From NCBI GenBank assembly GCA_000474255.1, contig BATO01000003.1, positions 1-64,000 on the forward strand: a stretch of DNA of 64,000 nucleotides. The letters are read 5' to 3'. The translations under genes were made by a program, and so were the position numbers. The notes beneath the pieces are model-generated. The model did not search any database, had not been told where the DNA came from, and saw only the letters and a list, made by a program, of their open reading frames with translations. Shown here one piece after another: positions 49,545 through 57,758 of this stretch. Positions within the stretch are counted from its first letter, which is position 1, and each line of letters opens with the position of its first letter. The DNA is from Aquipseudomonas alcaligenes MRY13-0052 (GTDB lineage: Bacteria; Pseudomonadota; Gammaproteobacteria; Pseudomonadales; Pseudomonadaceae).

Positions 49545-51605
49545 ATGGCGTTCGAAGCAATGTTCCAGCCGATCCAGATCGGCAAACTGACCATCCGCAA
49601 CCGCGTGCTCAGTACCGCCCACGCCGAGGTCATCGCCACCGATGGCGGCATGACCACCGAGCGCTACGTGAAGTACTACGAGGAGAAGGCCAAGGGCGGC
49701 ATCGGCCTGGCCATCTGCGGCGGCTCGTCCGTGGTGTCCAGCGACAGCCCGCAGCAATGGTGGAGTTCGGTGAACCTCTCCACCGACCGCATCATCCCGC
49801 ACTTCCAGAACCTCGCCGACGCCATGCACAAGCACGGCGCCAAGATCATGATCCAGATAACCCACATGGGCCGACGCTCGCGCTGGGACGGCTTCAACTG
49901 GCCGACCCTGATGTCGCCTTCCGGTATTCGTGAGCCCGTGCACCGCGCCACCTGCAAGACCATCGAGATCGAAGAGATCTGGCGCGTCATCGGCGACTTC
50001 GCCCAGGCTGCGCGCCGCGCCAAGGCCGGCGGCCTGGACGGCGTCGAGCTCTCCGCCGTGCACCAGCACATGATCGACCAGTTCTGGAGCCCGCGCGTCA
50101 ACAAGCGCACCGACGAATGGGGTGGCACCTTCGAAGGCCGCATGAAATTCGGCCTGGAAGTGCTCAAGGCGGTGCGCGAGGAAGTCGGCCCCGACTTCTG
50201 CGTGGGCCTGCGCATCTCCGGTGACGAATTCCACCCGGACGGTCTGTCCCACGAGGACATGAAGCAGATCGCCAAGTACTACTGCGACACCGGCATGCTC
50301 GACTTCATCGGCGTGGTCGGCTCCGGCGCCGACACCCACAACACCCTGGCCAACGTCATCCCCAACATGAGCTTCCCGCCGGAGCCCTTCCTGCACCTGG
50401 CGGCCGGCATCAAGGAAGTGGTCAACGTCCCGGTGCTGCACGCGCAGAACATCAAGGACCCGAACCAGGCCACGCGCATCCTCGAAGGCGGCTACGTCGA
50501 CATGGTCGGCATGACCCGCGCCCACATCGCCGACCCGCACCTGATCGCCAAGATCAAGATGGGCCAGGTGGACCAGATCAAGCAGTGCGTCGGCGCCAAC
50601 TACTGCATCGACCGCCAGTACCAGGGCCTGGACGTGCTGTGCATCCAGAACGCCGCCACCACCCGTGAGTACATGGGCCTGCCGCACATCATCGAGAAGA
50701 CCACCGGCAAGAAGCGCAAGGTGGTCATCGTCGGGGGCGGCCCGGCCGGCATGGAAGCGGCACGCGTCGCCGCCGAACGCGGCCACGACGTGACCCTGTT
50801 CGAGAAGAAGGACCAGCTCGGCGGGCAGATCAGCATCGCCGCCAAGGCACCGCAGCGCGACCAGATCGCCGGCATCACCCGCTGGTACCAGTTGGAGATC
50901 GCCCGCCTCGGCGTCGACCTGCGCCTGGGCACCGGTGCCGATGTGGATACCATCCTCGATCTGCGCCCGGACATCGTCGTCCTGGCCAACGGCGGCCATC
51001 CCTTCATCGAGCAGAACGAACACTGGGGCGCAGCGGAAGGCCTGGTGGTCAGCGCCTGGGACATCCTCGACGGCAAGGTCGCGCCCGGCCGCAACGTGCT
51101 GGTCTACGACACCATCTGCGAGTTCGGCGGCATGTCGGCGGCGGACTATCTTTCCGAGAAGGGCTCCCAGGTCGAGATCGTCACCGACGACACCAAGCCC
51201 GGCGTCGCCATGGGCGGCACCACCTTCCCCACCTACTACCGCAGCATGTACCCCAAGGAAGTGATCATGACCGGCGACCTGGTGCTGGAGAAGGTCTACC
51301 GCGAGGGCGACAAGCTGGTGGCGCTGTTGGAGAACGAATACACCGGCGCCCGCGAGGAACGCGTAGTCGACCAGGTCGTCATCGAAAACGGCGTGCGCCC
51401 CGACGAGAGCCTGTACTACGCGCTCAAGCAGGGCTCGCGCAACAAGGGCCAGATCGACGTCGACGCACTGTTCGAGATCCGCCCGCAGCCCTGCCTGGCC
51501 GAAACCGGCGACGGCTACCTGCTGTTCCGCATCGGCGACTGCGGCGCACCGCGCAACGTGCACGCGGCGATCTACGACGCCCTGCGGTTGTGCAAGGACT
51601 TCTAA
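49545..51605 (+). CDS. dgcA: dimethylglycine demethylase subunit DgcA
   Basis: 686 residues of the trimethylamine dehydrogenase/old yellow enzyme family: FMN barrel (about 1-360; ITHMGRRSRWDGFNWPTL, GVELSAVHQHMIDQFWSPRVNKRTDEWGG), an iron-sulfur loop (KQCVGANYCIDRQYQGLDVLC), and a dinucleotide-binding domain (KVVIVGGGPAGMEAARVAAERGHDVTLFEKK). It oxidises dimethylglycine to sarcosine and passes electrons towards DgcB and the ETF. In the loop the second cysteine of the usual CxxCxxC is Ala. Start ATG 49545 gives the conserved MAFEAMFQPIQIGKL. Confidence 0.95.
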   Translation: MAFEAMFQPIQIGKLTIRNRVLSTAHAEVIATDGGMTTERYVKYYEEKAKGGIGLAICGGSSVVSSDSPQQWWSSVNLSTDRIIPHFQNLADAMHKHGAKIMIQITHMGRRSRWDGFNWPTLMSPSGIREPVHRATCKTIEIEEIWRVIGDFAQAARRAKAGGLDGVELSAVHQHMIDQFWSPRVNKRTDEWGGTFEGRMKFGLEVLKAVREEVGPDFCVGLRISGDEFHPDGLSHEDMKQIAKYYCDTGMLDFIGVVGSGADTHNTLANVIPNMSFPPEPFLHLAAGIKEVVNVPVLHAQNIKDPNQATRILEGGYVDMVGMTRAHIADPHLIAKIKMGQVDQIKQCVGANYCIDRQYQGLDVLCIQNAATTREYMGLPHIIEKTTGKKRKVVIVGGGPAGMEAARVAAERGHDVTLFEKKDQLGGQISIAAKAPQRDQIAGITRWYQLEIARLGVDLRLGTGADVDTILDLRPDIVVLANGGHPFIEQNEHWGAAEGLVVSAWDILDGKVAPGRNVLVYDTICEFGGMSAADYLSEKGSQVEIVTDDTKPGVAMGGTTFPTYYRSMYPKEVIMTGDLVLEKVYREGDKLVALLENEYTGAREERVVDQVVIENGVRPDESLYYALKQGSRNKGQIDVDALFEIRPQPCLAETGDGYLLFRIGDCGAPRNVHAAIYDALRLCKDF

Positions 51606-51706
51606 GAAGCTTGAAGCTGGAGGCCTGAAGCTTGAAGCCAAGAGCGGCACACACCGCTTCCAGCTTCCAGCTTCCGGCTTCCAGCTCCCCAACCGGGTGA
51701 GCTGCA
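51606..51706. repeat. tandem AGCTTCC hairpin between dgcA and dgcB
   Basis: The left side has AAGCTTGAAGCTGGAGGC and GAAGCTTGAAGC; the right side (51656-51687) has three to four tandem CAGCTTC/CGGCTTC units, together a long imperfect stem. Such an element inside the operon could stabilise or attenuate the message between the two subunit genes. Confidence 0.65.
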
Positions 51707-53671
51707 ATGCTGAACACTATTCTCCCCATCCTGCTCTTCGTCGCCCTGGTACTGGCCGTACTCGGCGCCGCCAAGCGCTTCCTCATGTGGCGCCGGGGCC
51801 GGCCGGCGAAGGTCGACTGGCTGGGTGGCCTGCTGGCCATGCCGCGCCGCTACCTGGTGGACCTGCACCACGTGGTCGAGCGCGACAAGTACATGTCCAA
51901 GACCCACGTGGCCACGGCCGGCGGCTTCGTCCTGGCGGCGCTGCTGGCGATCCTCGTGCATGGCTTCGGGCTGCACAGCCGCATCCTCGGCTTCGCCCTG
52001 CTGGGTGCCACGGCGCTGATGTTCGTCGGCGCGCTGTTCGTCGCCAAGCGCCGCCTCGACCCGCCCTCGCGGCTGTCGAAAGGCCCCTGGATGCGCCTGC
52101 CGAAGAGCCTGCTGATGTTCGCCGCGAGCTTCTTCATCGCCACCCTGCCGGTGGCCGGCATCCTCCCGGCCGGCTTCGGCGGCTGGTTCCTCGCGGCCAT
52201 CCTCGCCGTCGGCGTGGCCTGGGGCGTGTCCGAGCTGTTCTTCGGCATGACCTGGGGCGGGCCGATGAAGCACGCCTTCGCCGGCGCCCTGCACCTGGCC
52301 TGGCACCGCCGCGCCGAACGCTTCGGCGGCGGCCGTTCCACCGGCCTCAAAGCCCTGGACCTGGCCGACCCGAGCGCGCCCCTGGGCGTGGAAAAGCCCA
52401 CCGACTTCACCTGGAACCAGCTGCTCGGCTTCGACGCCTGCGTGCAGTGCGGCAAGTGCGAGGCCATGTGCCCGGCCTTCGCCGCCGGCCAGCCGCTGAA
52501 CCCGAAGAAGCTGATCCAGGACATGGTCATCGGCCTGGCCGGCGGCAATGACGCCAACTTCGCCGGCAGCCCCTACCCAGGCAAGCCCCTGGGCGAACAC
52601 AGCGGCGGCCCGCACCAGCCCATCGTCGCCCTGCAGGGCAAGGCCCTGGTGGACGCCGAGACGCTCTGGTCCTGCACCACCTGCCGCGCCTGCGTCGAGG
52701 AGTGCCCGATGATGATCGAGCACGTCGACGCCATCGTCGACATGCGCCGCCACCTCACCCTGGAAAAGGGCGCCACCCCGAACAAGGGCGCCGAGGTGCT
52801 GGAAAACCTCATCGCCACCGACAACCCCGGCGGCTTCGCCCCCGGCGGGCGGCTCAACTGGGCGGCGGACCTGAACCTGCCGCTGATGAGCGAGAAGAAA
52901 CAGGCCGACGTGCTGTTCTGGGTCGGCGACGGCGCCTTCGATATGCGCAACCAGCGCACCCTGCGGGCCTTCGTGAAGATCCTCAAGGCCGCCGAGGTCG
53001 ACTTCGCGGTGCTCGGCCTGGAAGAGCGCGACAGCGGCGACGTGGCCCGGCGTCTGGGCGACGAAGCCACCTTCCAGCAGTTGGCCCGGCGCAACATCGC
53101 CACGCTTTCGCAGTACCGCTTCACGCGCATCGTCAGCTGCGACCCCCACAGCTTCCACGTGCTGAAGAACGAATACGGCGCCCTCGGCGGTCACTACCAG
53201 GTGCTGCACCACAGCACCTTCATCGACGAACTGGTACAGGGCGGCGCGCTGAACCTCGGCCAGAGCAAGGCCGGTGCCGTGACCTACCACGACCCCTGCT
53301 ACCTGGGCCGCTACAACGGCGAGTACGAAGCCCCGCGCGCCGTGCTCAAGGCCATCGGCATCAAGGTGAAGGAAATGGCCCGCTCCGGCTTCCGCTCCCG
53401 CTGCTGTGGCGGCGGCGGTGGCGCACCGATCACCGACATCCCCGGCAAGCAACGCATCCCCGACATGCGCATGGTCGACATCAAGGAGACCGGCGCCGAG
53501 GTGGTGGCCGTGGGTTGCCCGCAATGCACCGCGATGCTCGAAGGCGTGGTCGCGCCGCGCCCGGAGATCAAGGACATCGCCGAGCTGGTAGCCGAGGTGC
53601 TGGTCGAGGCCCCGGCAGAAGCGAAGAAGCCGGCAGCGGCGAAACGCGAAGCCGTGGCGGAGGTGCATTGA
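51707..53671 (+). CDS. dgcB: dimethylglycine demethylase subunit DgcB (iron-sulfur membrane protein)
   Basis: 654 residues. The N-terminal part (1-220) has several membrane helices (DUF3483-like). It then has two 4Fe-4S motifs, CVQCGKCEAMCPA and CTTCRACVEECPM, and C-terminal CCG domains (VTYHDPCYLGRYNGEYE, SRCCGGGGGAP, VAVGCPQCTAML) like those of heterodisulfide reductase and GlpC. It probably carries electrons from DgcA to the ETF or quinone pool. An Ala/Lys/Pro-rich tail ends the protein. Confidence 0.95.
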   Translation: MLNTILPILLFVALVLAVLGAAKRFLMWRRGRPAKVDWLGGLLAMPRRYLVDLHHVVERDKYMSKTHVATAGGFVLAALLAILVHGFGLHSRILGFALLGATALMFVGALFVAKRRLDPPSRLSKGPWMRLPKSLLMFAASFFIATLPVAGILPAGFGGWFLAAILAVGVAWGVSELFFGMTWGGPMKHAFAGALHLAWHRRAERFGGGRSTGLKALDLADPSAPLGVEKPTDFTWNQLLGFDACVQCGKCEAMCPAFAAGQPLNPKKLIQDMVIGLAGGNDANFAGSPYPGKPLGEHSGGPHQPIVALQGKALVDAETLWSCTTCRACVEECPMMIEHVDAIVDMRRHLTLEKGATPNKGAEVLENLIATDNPGGFAPGGRLNWAADLNLPLMSEKKQADVLFWVGDGAFDMRNQRTLRAFVKILKAAEVDFAVLGLEERDSGDVARRLGDEATFQQLARRNIATLSQYRFTRIVSCDPHSFHVLKNEYGALGGHYQVLHHSTFIDELVQGGALNLGQSKAGAVTYHDPCYLGRYNGEYEAPRAVLKAIGIKVKEMARSGFRSRCCGGGGGAPITDIPGKQRIPDMRMVDIKETGAEVVAVGCPQCTAMLEGVVAPRPEIKDIAELVAEVLVEAPAEAKKPAAAKREAVAEVH

Positions 53672-53717
53672 TGCAACACCTTGCCCACCTGTGCCCCTCC
53701 CGCACGGAGATACAACG

Positions 53718-54950
53718 ATGAGCGACATCATCCGCCGCGACCCGCGTGCCGAGCGTATCGCCCGCAATCGCCTGCACCCCCTGCACGCCGCAATGCAGCA
53801 GCAGGGCCAGACCCGCTGGATGGGGCCCAACGGCGTCATCCGCAAGAACCCCCACGCCATCGCCGTCGGCTTCATCGGCCCCGCCGGGATCAAGCGCATA
53901 GACCGCAGCGGCGCCCAGCAGGGCACCAGCGGCAAGCGCAGCGGTGCCAGCGAGGCAGTGCAACTGCCGCTGCATGTGGTGGCGCAACCGGCGTTCTACA
54001 TCGCCGTGGTGCCGGACATGGTCGGCGGCCGACTCGGCAGCCACGACAAGGACCTGCTCGGCCTGGCCAGCAAGCTCGCAGGCCCGGACGGCGCGGTGGT
54101 CGCGGTGCTGTTCGGCGACGACAAGGAAACCGCCTTCGACAGCGCCGGCATCGACCGCATCCTGCGCATCCAGGGCGAGGCCTTCGACGGCTACGCGCCG
54201 GAAGCGCGGGTACTGGCCCTGAGCGCGGTGGAAAGCCAGCTCGCCCCCCGCCACTGGCTGCTGCCTGATAGCCGCAGCGGCGGTGGCGAACTGGGTCGGC
54301 GCCTGGCCGCCAAGCTCGGAGAGCGCCCCGCCACCCGCGTCTGGCAGGTGGATGGCGAGCACTGCAGCGGTCGCGCCGGTGCCGGTCGCGAGGACCTGGT
54401 GCGCGCCACGCCGCGGCTGATCCTGGCCGCCGCCGAGTGCGCCGAGCCGGTCAGCGAGACCCGCCACGAAGCCAGCCCCATCGAACTGCAGGCCAGCATC
54501 GCCCGCAGCCTGCCGCGCATCGAGGACCTCGGCGCAGTGGCCGTGGACCCGGCGCAGATTCCCATGGCCGAGGCCGAATTCATCCTGTCCGGCGGCAACG
54601 GCGTGAAGGACTGGGCGCAGTTCCACGAAGCGGCCAAGGTACTGGGCGCCACCGAGGGCGCCTCCCGCGTCGCGGTGGACGACGGCCACATGCCGCGCAA
54701 CCTCCAGGTCGGCGCCACCGGCACCTGGGTCACCGCACGGGTCTACCTGGCGGTGGGCATCTCCGGCGCCATCCAGCACCTGCAGGGCATAGGCGCCTGC
54801 GACAAGGTGATCGCGGTGAACATGGACCCGGGCTGCGACATGATCAAACGTGCCGATCTCTCGGTGATCGGCGACTCCGGCGCCATCCTCGCCGCACTGA
54901 TCGAACGGATCACCGCACACCGTCAGGGAGGCGCACGCGATGCCGCATGA
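53718..54950 (+). CDS. etfA: electron-transfer flavoprotein alpha subunit (dgc-linked)
   Basis: 410 residues, longer than a standard EtfA (about 310) because of an N-terminal extension of about 80-90 residues. The C-terminal FAD domain is typical: FILSGGNGVKDWAQFHEAAKVLGATEGASRVAVDDGH, LQVGATGTWVTARVYLAVGISGAIQHLQGI, NMDPGCDMIKRADLSVIGD. QVGATG replaces the common QVGQTG. It overlaps etfB by 11 bp. With etfB it accepts electrons from dimethylglycine oxidation. Confidence 0.92.
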   Translation: MSDIIRRDPRAERIARNRLHPLHAAMQQQGQTRWMGPNGVIRKNPHAIAVGFIGPAGIKRIDRSGAQQGTSGKRSGASEAVQLPLHVVAQPAFYIAVVPDMVGGRLGSHDKDLLGLASKLAGPDGAVVAVLFGDDKETAFDSAGIDRILRIQGEAFDGYAPEARVLALSAVESQLAPRHWLLPDSRSGGGELGRRLAAKLGERPATRVWQVDGEHCSGRAGAGREDLVRATPRLILAAAECAEPVSETRHEASPIELQASIARSLPRIEDLGAVAVDPAQIPMAEAEFILSGGNGVKDWAQFHEAAKVLGATEGASRVAVDDGHMPRNLQVGATGTWVTARVYLAVGISGAIQHLQGIGACDKVIAVNMDPGCDMIKRADLSVIGDSGAILAALIERITAHRQGGARDAA

Positions 54951-55719
54951 CGCACTGAACATCGTCGCCCTGGTCTCGGTCGGCGCTCACCCCACCTCCG
55001 GCCGCCCACGGCGTGCGGAGCAGGACGCGCGGGCCGTGGAACTCGGCCTGCGCCTGGGTGGCGAACGCCTGCAGGTGCTGCACGCCGGCAACCCGCGCGA
55101 GGAGGCCCTGCGCGCCTACCTGGGCATGGGCCTGGCGCAGATCGCCGTGCTCGAACAACCCGCCCAGGCCGATGCGCTACCCGCCCTGGCCGATTACCTC
55201 GCCGAGGCCGGTGCGCAACTGGTGCTCACCGGCAGCCAGGCGGAAACCGGCGAAGGCTCGGGCATGCTGCCCTTCCTGCTGGCCGAGCGGCTCGGCTGGC
55301 CGCTGGTGGTGGGCCTGGCCGAAGTGGAGAAGGTGGAGAACGGCGTGGCCCAGGTGCTGCAAGCCCTGCCCCGTGGCCAGCGGCGCCGCCTGCGGGTGCG
55401 CCTGCCGTTTCTCGCCAGCGTCGACAACGCCGCCCCGGTGGGACGCCAGAGTGCCTTCGGCCCGGCGCGACGCGGCACGCTCAAGGCCTGCGACGTCGAG
55501 GTGGTTGAAGACGCGCTGCTGGCCGAGGCACGCTTGCAGCCGGCACGGCCCAGGCCCAAGCGCCTCAAGGTGATCAAGGCCAAGACCGGCGCCGAGCGCA
55601 TGAAGGCGGCCACGGCCAAGGCTTCAGGCGGGGGCGGCAAGGTGCTCAAGGACCTGTCGCCAGACGAGGGTGCCGAGGCTATCTTCAAGCTGTTGATGGA
55701 AGAAGGAGTGCTGCGCTGA
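54940..55719 (+). CDS. etfB: electron-transfer flavoprotein beta subunit (dgc-linked)
   Basis: 259 residues with the EtfB-type fold (VALVSVGAHPTSGRPRRAEQDARAVELGLRL, LVLTGSQAETGEGSGMLPFLLAERLGWPLVVGLAEVE, RRRLRVRLPFLASVDN). It lacks the standard signature seen in housekeeping EtfB and ends in a Lys/Ala-rich tail then EGAEAIFKLLMEEGVL. The overlap with etfA indicates coupled translation. Assigned by fold text and position. Confidence 0.87.
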   Translation: MPHDALNIVALVSVGAHPTSGRPRRAEQDARAVELGLRLGGERLQVLHAGNPREEALRAYLGMGLAQIAVLEQPAQADALPALADYLAEAGAQLVLTGSQAETGEGSGMLPFLLAERLGWPLVVGLAEVEKVENGVAQVLQALPRGQRRRLRVRLPFLASVDNAAPVGRQSAFGPARRGTLKACDVEVVEDALLAEARLQPARPRPKRLKVIKAKTGAERMKAATAKASGGGGKVLKDLSPDEGAEAIFKLLMEEGVLR

Positions 55720-55750
55720 CGCGCAGCCCGATGACCGGAGGAGACAGGCC

Positions 55751-55996
55751 ATGATGCATGCCGATCTGATCGACCAGGAAGATTTCCGCGAGCGCCTGGT
55801 GGCGCTGGGGCTGGCCATTCCCTCGGGGGTGAGCGCCGAACAGGCCTGCGAGCACGCCGTGAGCGGCCTCAGCCCCGAACGCGCCGTGGCCCTGCGGCGC
55901 CTGGTGGAGGAACTGCTGGGAGGCCGCGCCACCCTGCTGCCCAACGTGCGCGAGGCCATCTCCCGCACCCTGCTGCCGGCGCTGGTACCGCGCTGA
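55751..55996 (+). CDS. small hypothetical protein ending the dgc operon
   Basis: 81 residues, soluble, helical-looking (DQEDFRERLVALGLAIPSGV, ERAVALRRLVEELLGGRATLLPNVREAI). Good GGAGGAG site before the Met pair. It lies 31 bp after etfB and just before a strong terminator, so it is the last gene of the operon. No family recognised. Confidence 0.75.
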   Translation: MMHADLIDQEDFRERLVALGLAIPSGVSAEQACEHAVSGLSPERAVALRRLVEELLGGRATLLPNVREAISRTLLPALVPR

Positions 55997-56012
55997 TACC
56001 ACCCGCAACGAG

Positions 56013-56037
56013 AAAGGGCGCCGATGGCGCCCTTTTT
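56013..56037 (+). terminator. rho-independent terminator of the dgc-etf operon
   Basis: AAAGGGCGCC-gat-GGCGCCCTTTTT: a perfect stem with an A-run before and T5 after, 17 bp beyond the small gene's stop codon. Confidence 0.93.
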
Positions 56038-56065
56038 CATGTCCGTCAAACGATGCACAACGCCC

Positions 56066-56184
56066 CGTAGGATGGCGTAGAGCGAAGCGAAACCCATCAC
56101 TCTCGGGCACAGACATGACCCTGGCGCTGGCCGGGCAGCATGGGTTTCGCGGAGCTCGCGGAACGCCGCCCGACCCATCCTACG
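56066..56184. repeat. REP-type inverted repeat, copy 4
   Basis: CGTAGGATGGCGTAGAGCG...CGAAACCCAT left half and ATGGGTTTCGC...GACCCATCCTACG right half. It stands between the convergent dgc operon and gbdR. Confidence 0.82.
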
Positions 56185-56243
56185 AATTGCGCTCGGAACT
56201 GGTCTCCGGGGTAAAAGGGGCCGCTGTGCGGCCCCGGGAGGTT

Positions 56244-57344
56244 TTACAACCGCACGCTGGCGAAGGTGGACTCACCCTGGGCGCGGGTGAGGGCCGCCAT
56301 GGCGGTGGAGGACGAAGGCCGCATCAGGTCCTCGGGCATGGGCACCAGGGCGACCACGTTGGCGTTCTGGTTGGCGCGCTCGTCACGCGGCGGGATGCCG
56401 AAGTACTCGCGGTAGCACTTGGAGAAGTGCGGCGTGGAGACGAAGCCACACACCGAGGCCACTTCGATGATCGACATCGCCGTCTGCTTGAGCAGTTGGC
56501 GTGCGCGGATCAGGCGCAGCTTCAGGTAGTAGCGCGAGGGCGAGCAGTGCAGGTACTTCTGGAACAGGCGCTCCAGCTGGCGACGGGACACGTCGACGTA
56601 GCAGGCCAGTTCGTCCAGGTCGATGGGCTCCTCGAGGTTGGCCTCCATCAGCGCGACGATTTCCTGCAGCTTCGGCTGGTTGGTGCCGAGCATGTGCTTG
56701 AGCGGCACGCGCTGGTGGTCCTGCTCGTTGCGGATGCGCTCGTAGATGAACATCTCGGAGATCGCCGCCGCCAGTTCGCGGCCGTGCTCGCGGGCGATCA
56801 GGTGCAACATCATGTCCATCGGCGCGGTGCCGCCGGAGGAGGTGTTGCGGTTGCGGTCGATGGAGAACAGGCGGGTGGTGATGGCGGCGCGGGGGAAGGC
56901 CTCCTGCATCGCCGCCAGGCATTCCCAGTGCACGCTGCAGTCGTAGCCATCGAGCAGGCCGGCCTTGGCCAGCGCCCAGCTGCCGGTGCACACGGCGCCG
57001 AGTTGGCGGCCCTGGCGCGCCTGGGATTGCAGCCACTGCAGGTGTTCACGGGTAACGCTGTGCTGGATATCGACGCCGCCGCAGACGATCACCGCATCCA
57101 GTGCCGGGGCGTTCTCCAGGCCCGCATCGGGAGTGATCTGCAAGCCATCGCTGGCGCTTACCGGCAGGCCCGTCTGGGTCAGGGTGAACCAGCGGTACAG
57201 CTCCTTGCCGGACAGCTGATTGGCCATGCGCAGCGGTTCCACTGCCGAGGCCAGGGAGATCAGGGTGAAGTTGTCCAGCAGCAGGAAGCCGATGGATTGG
57301 GGTGCGCGGTTCTGGGGCTGGGAGCCCTGGTTGGACTGTGACAT
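56244..57344 (-). CDS. gbdR: glycine betaine/dimethylglycine regulator GbdR
   Basis: 366 residues: N-terminal DJ-1/PfpI-like domain (FLLLDNFTLISLASAVEPLRMANQL, LGAVCTGSWALAKAGLLDGYDCSVHWE, SSGGTAPMDMMLHLIAREHG) and AraC helix-turn-helix (LACYVDVSRRQLERLFQKYLHCSPSRYYLKLRLIRARQLLKQTAMSIIEVASVCGFVSTPHFSKCYRE), followed by a tail of about 50 residues. It senses betaine and dimethylglycine and activates gbc, dgc, sox, choline-uptake and related genes. Confidence 0.96.
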   Translation of the reverse strand: MSQSNQGSQPQNRAPQSIGFLLLDNFTLISLASAVEPLRMANQLSGKELYRWFTLTQTGLPVSASDGLQITPDAGLENAPALDAVIVCGGVDIQHSVTREHLQWLQSQARQGRQLGAVCTGSWALAKAGLLDGYDCSVHWECLAAMQEAFPRAAITTRLFSIDRNRNTSSGGTAPMDMMLHLIAREHGRELAAAISEMFIYERIRNEQDHQRVPLKHMLGTNQPKLQEIVALMEANLEEPIDLDELACYVDVSRRQLERLFQKYLHCSPSRYYLKLRLIRARQLLKQTAMSIIEVASVCGFVSTPHFSKCYREYFGIPPRDERANQNANVVALVPMPEDLMRPSSSTAMAALTRAQGESTFASVRL

Positions 57345-57758
57345 CTGAAAACCCTCACGCTAAACACGCTGTGAACCTTCGTTGCGAGGTTCTCTTCTTA
57401 TGGTTCTGGTACGACGACTGACCCAGACGGTTGCCCCTGATACGAGGCAAAGGTCATGCCTAAATTGTTCAGCCGTTCAATAAAAATGCATAAGCGCATC
57501 CAAACCCCATGCCAGCGGGGCTAGGCGAGAGCGACAGAAATATTCTGTTAACGACCGCCAGGCCGCGTGACTCCTGGGGTCTGGGGCATTAGGTAGCACC
57601 CGCTGGTGGTGCCGTTGTCACCCCGCTACATCCAGGAATACCGGGCGTAACAGACGGACGGCAGCGCAGGTGACCGAATGGTCACGCGGGGCACTGGCAG
57701 CGCCCCGGAGCGTCGCACCAAAAGCTGGCAAGGCGACGCGCCGGGGAGCGAAAGCGGG
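57345..57758. other. 414-bp regulatory spacer upstream of gbdR
   Basis: No gene. It carries the gbdR promoter region, including an AT-rich patch (57461-57492) with a BetI-like palindrome, and the end of sdaB. No clear terminator for sdaB was seen. Confidence 0.55.
57464..57481 (-). promoter_or_regulatory. BetI-box-like sequence upstream of gbdR
   Basis: On the minus strand ATTGAACGGCTGAACAAT, matching 14 of 18 bases of the betT operator at 13156-13173. It lies 120-137 bp before gbdR. It would connect choline sensing to the betaine activator; unproven. Confidence 0.4.
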
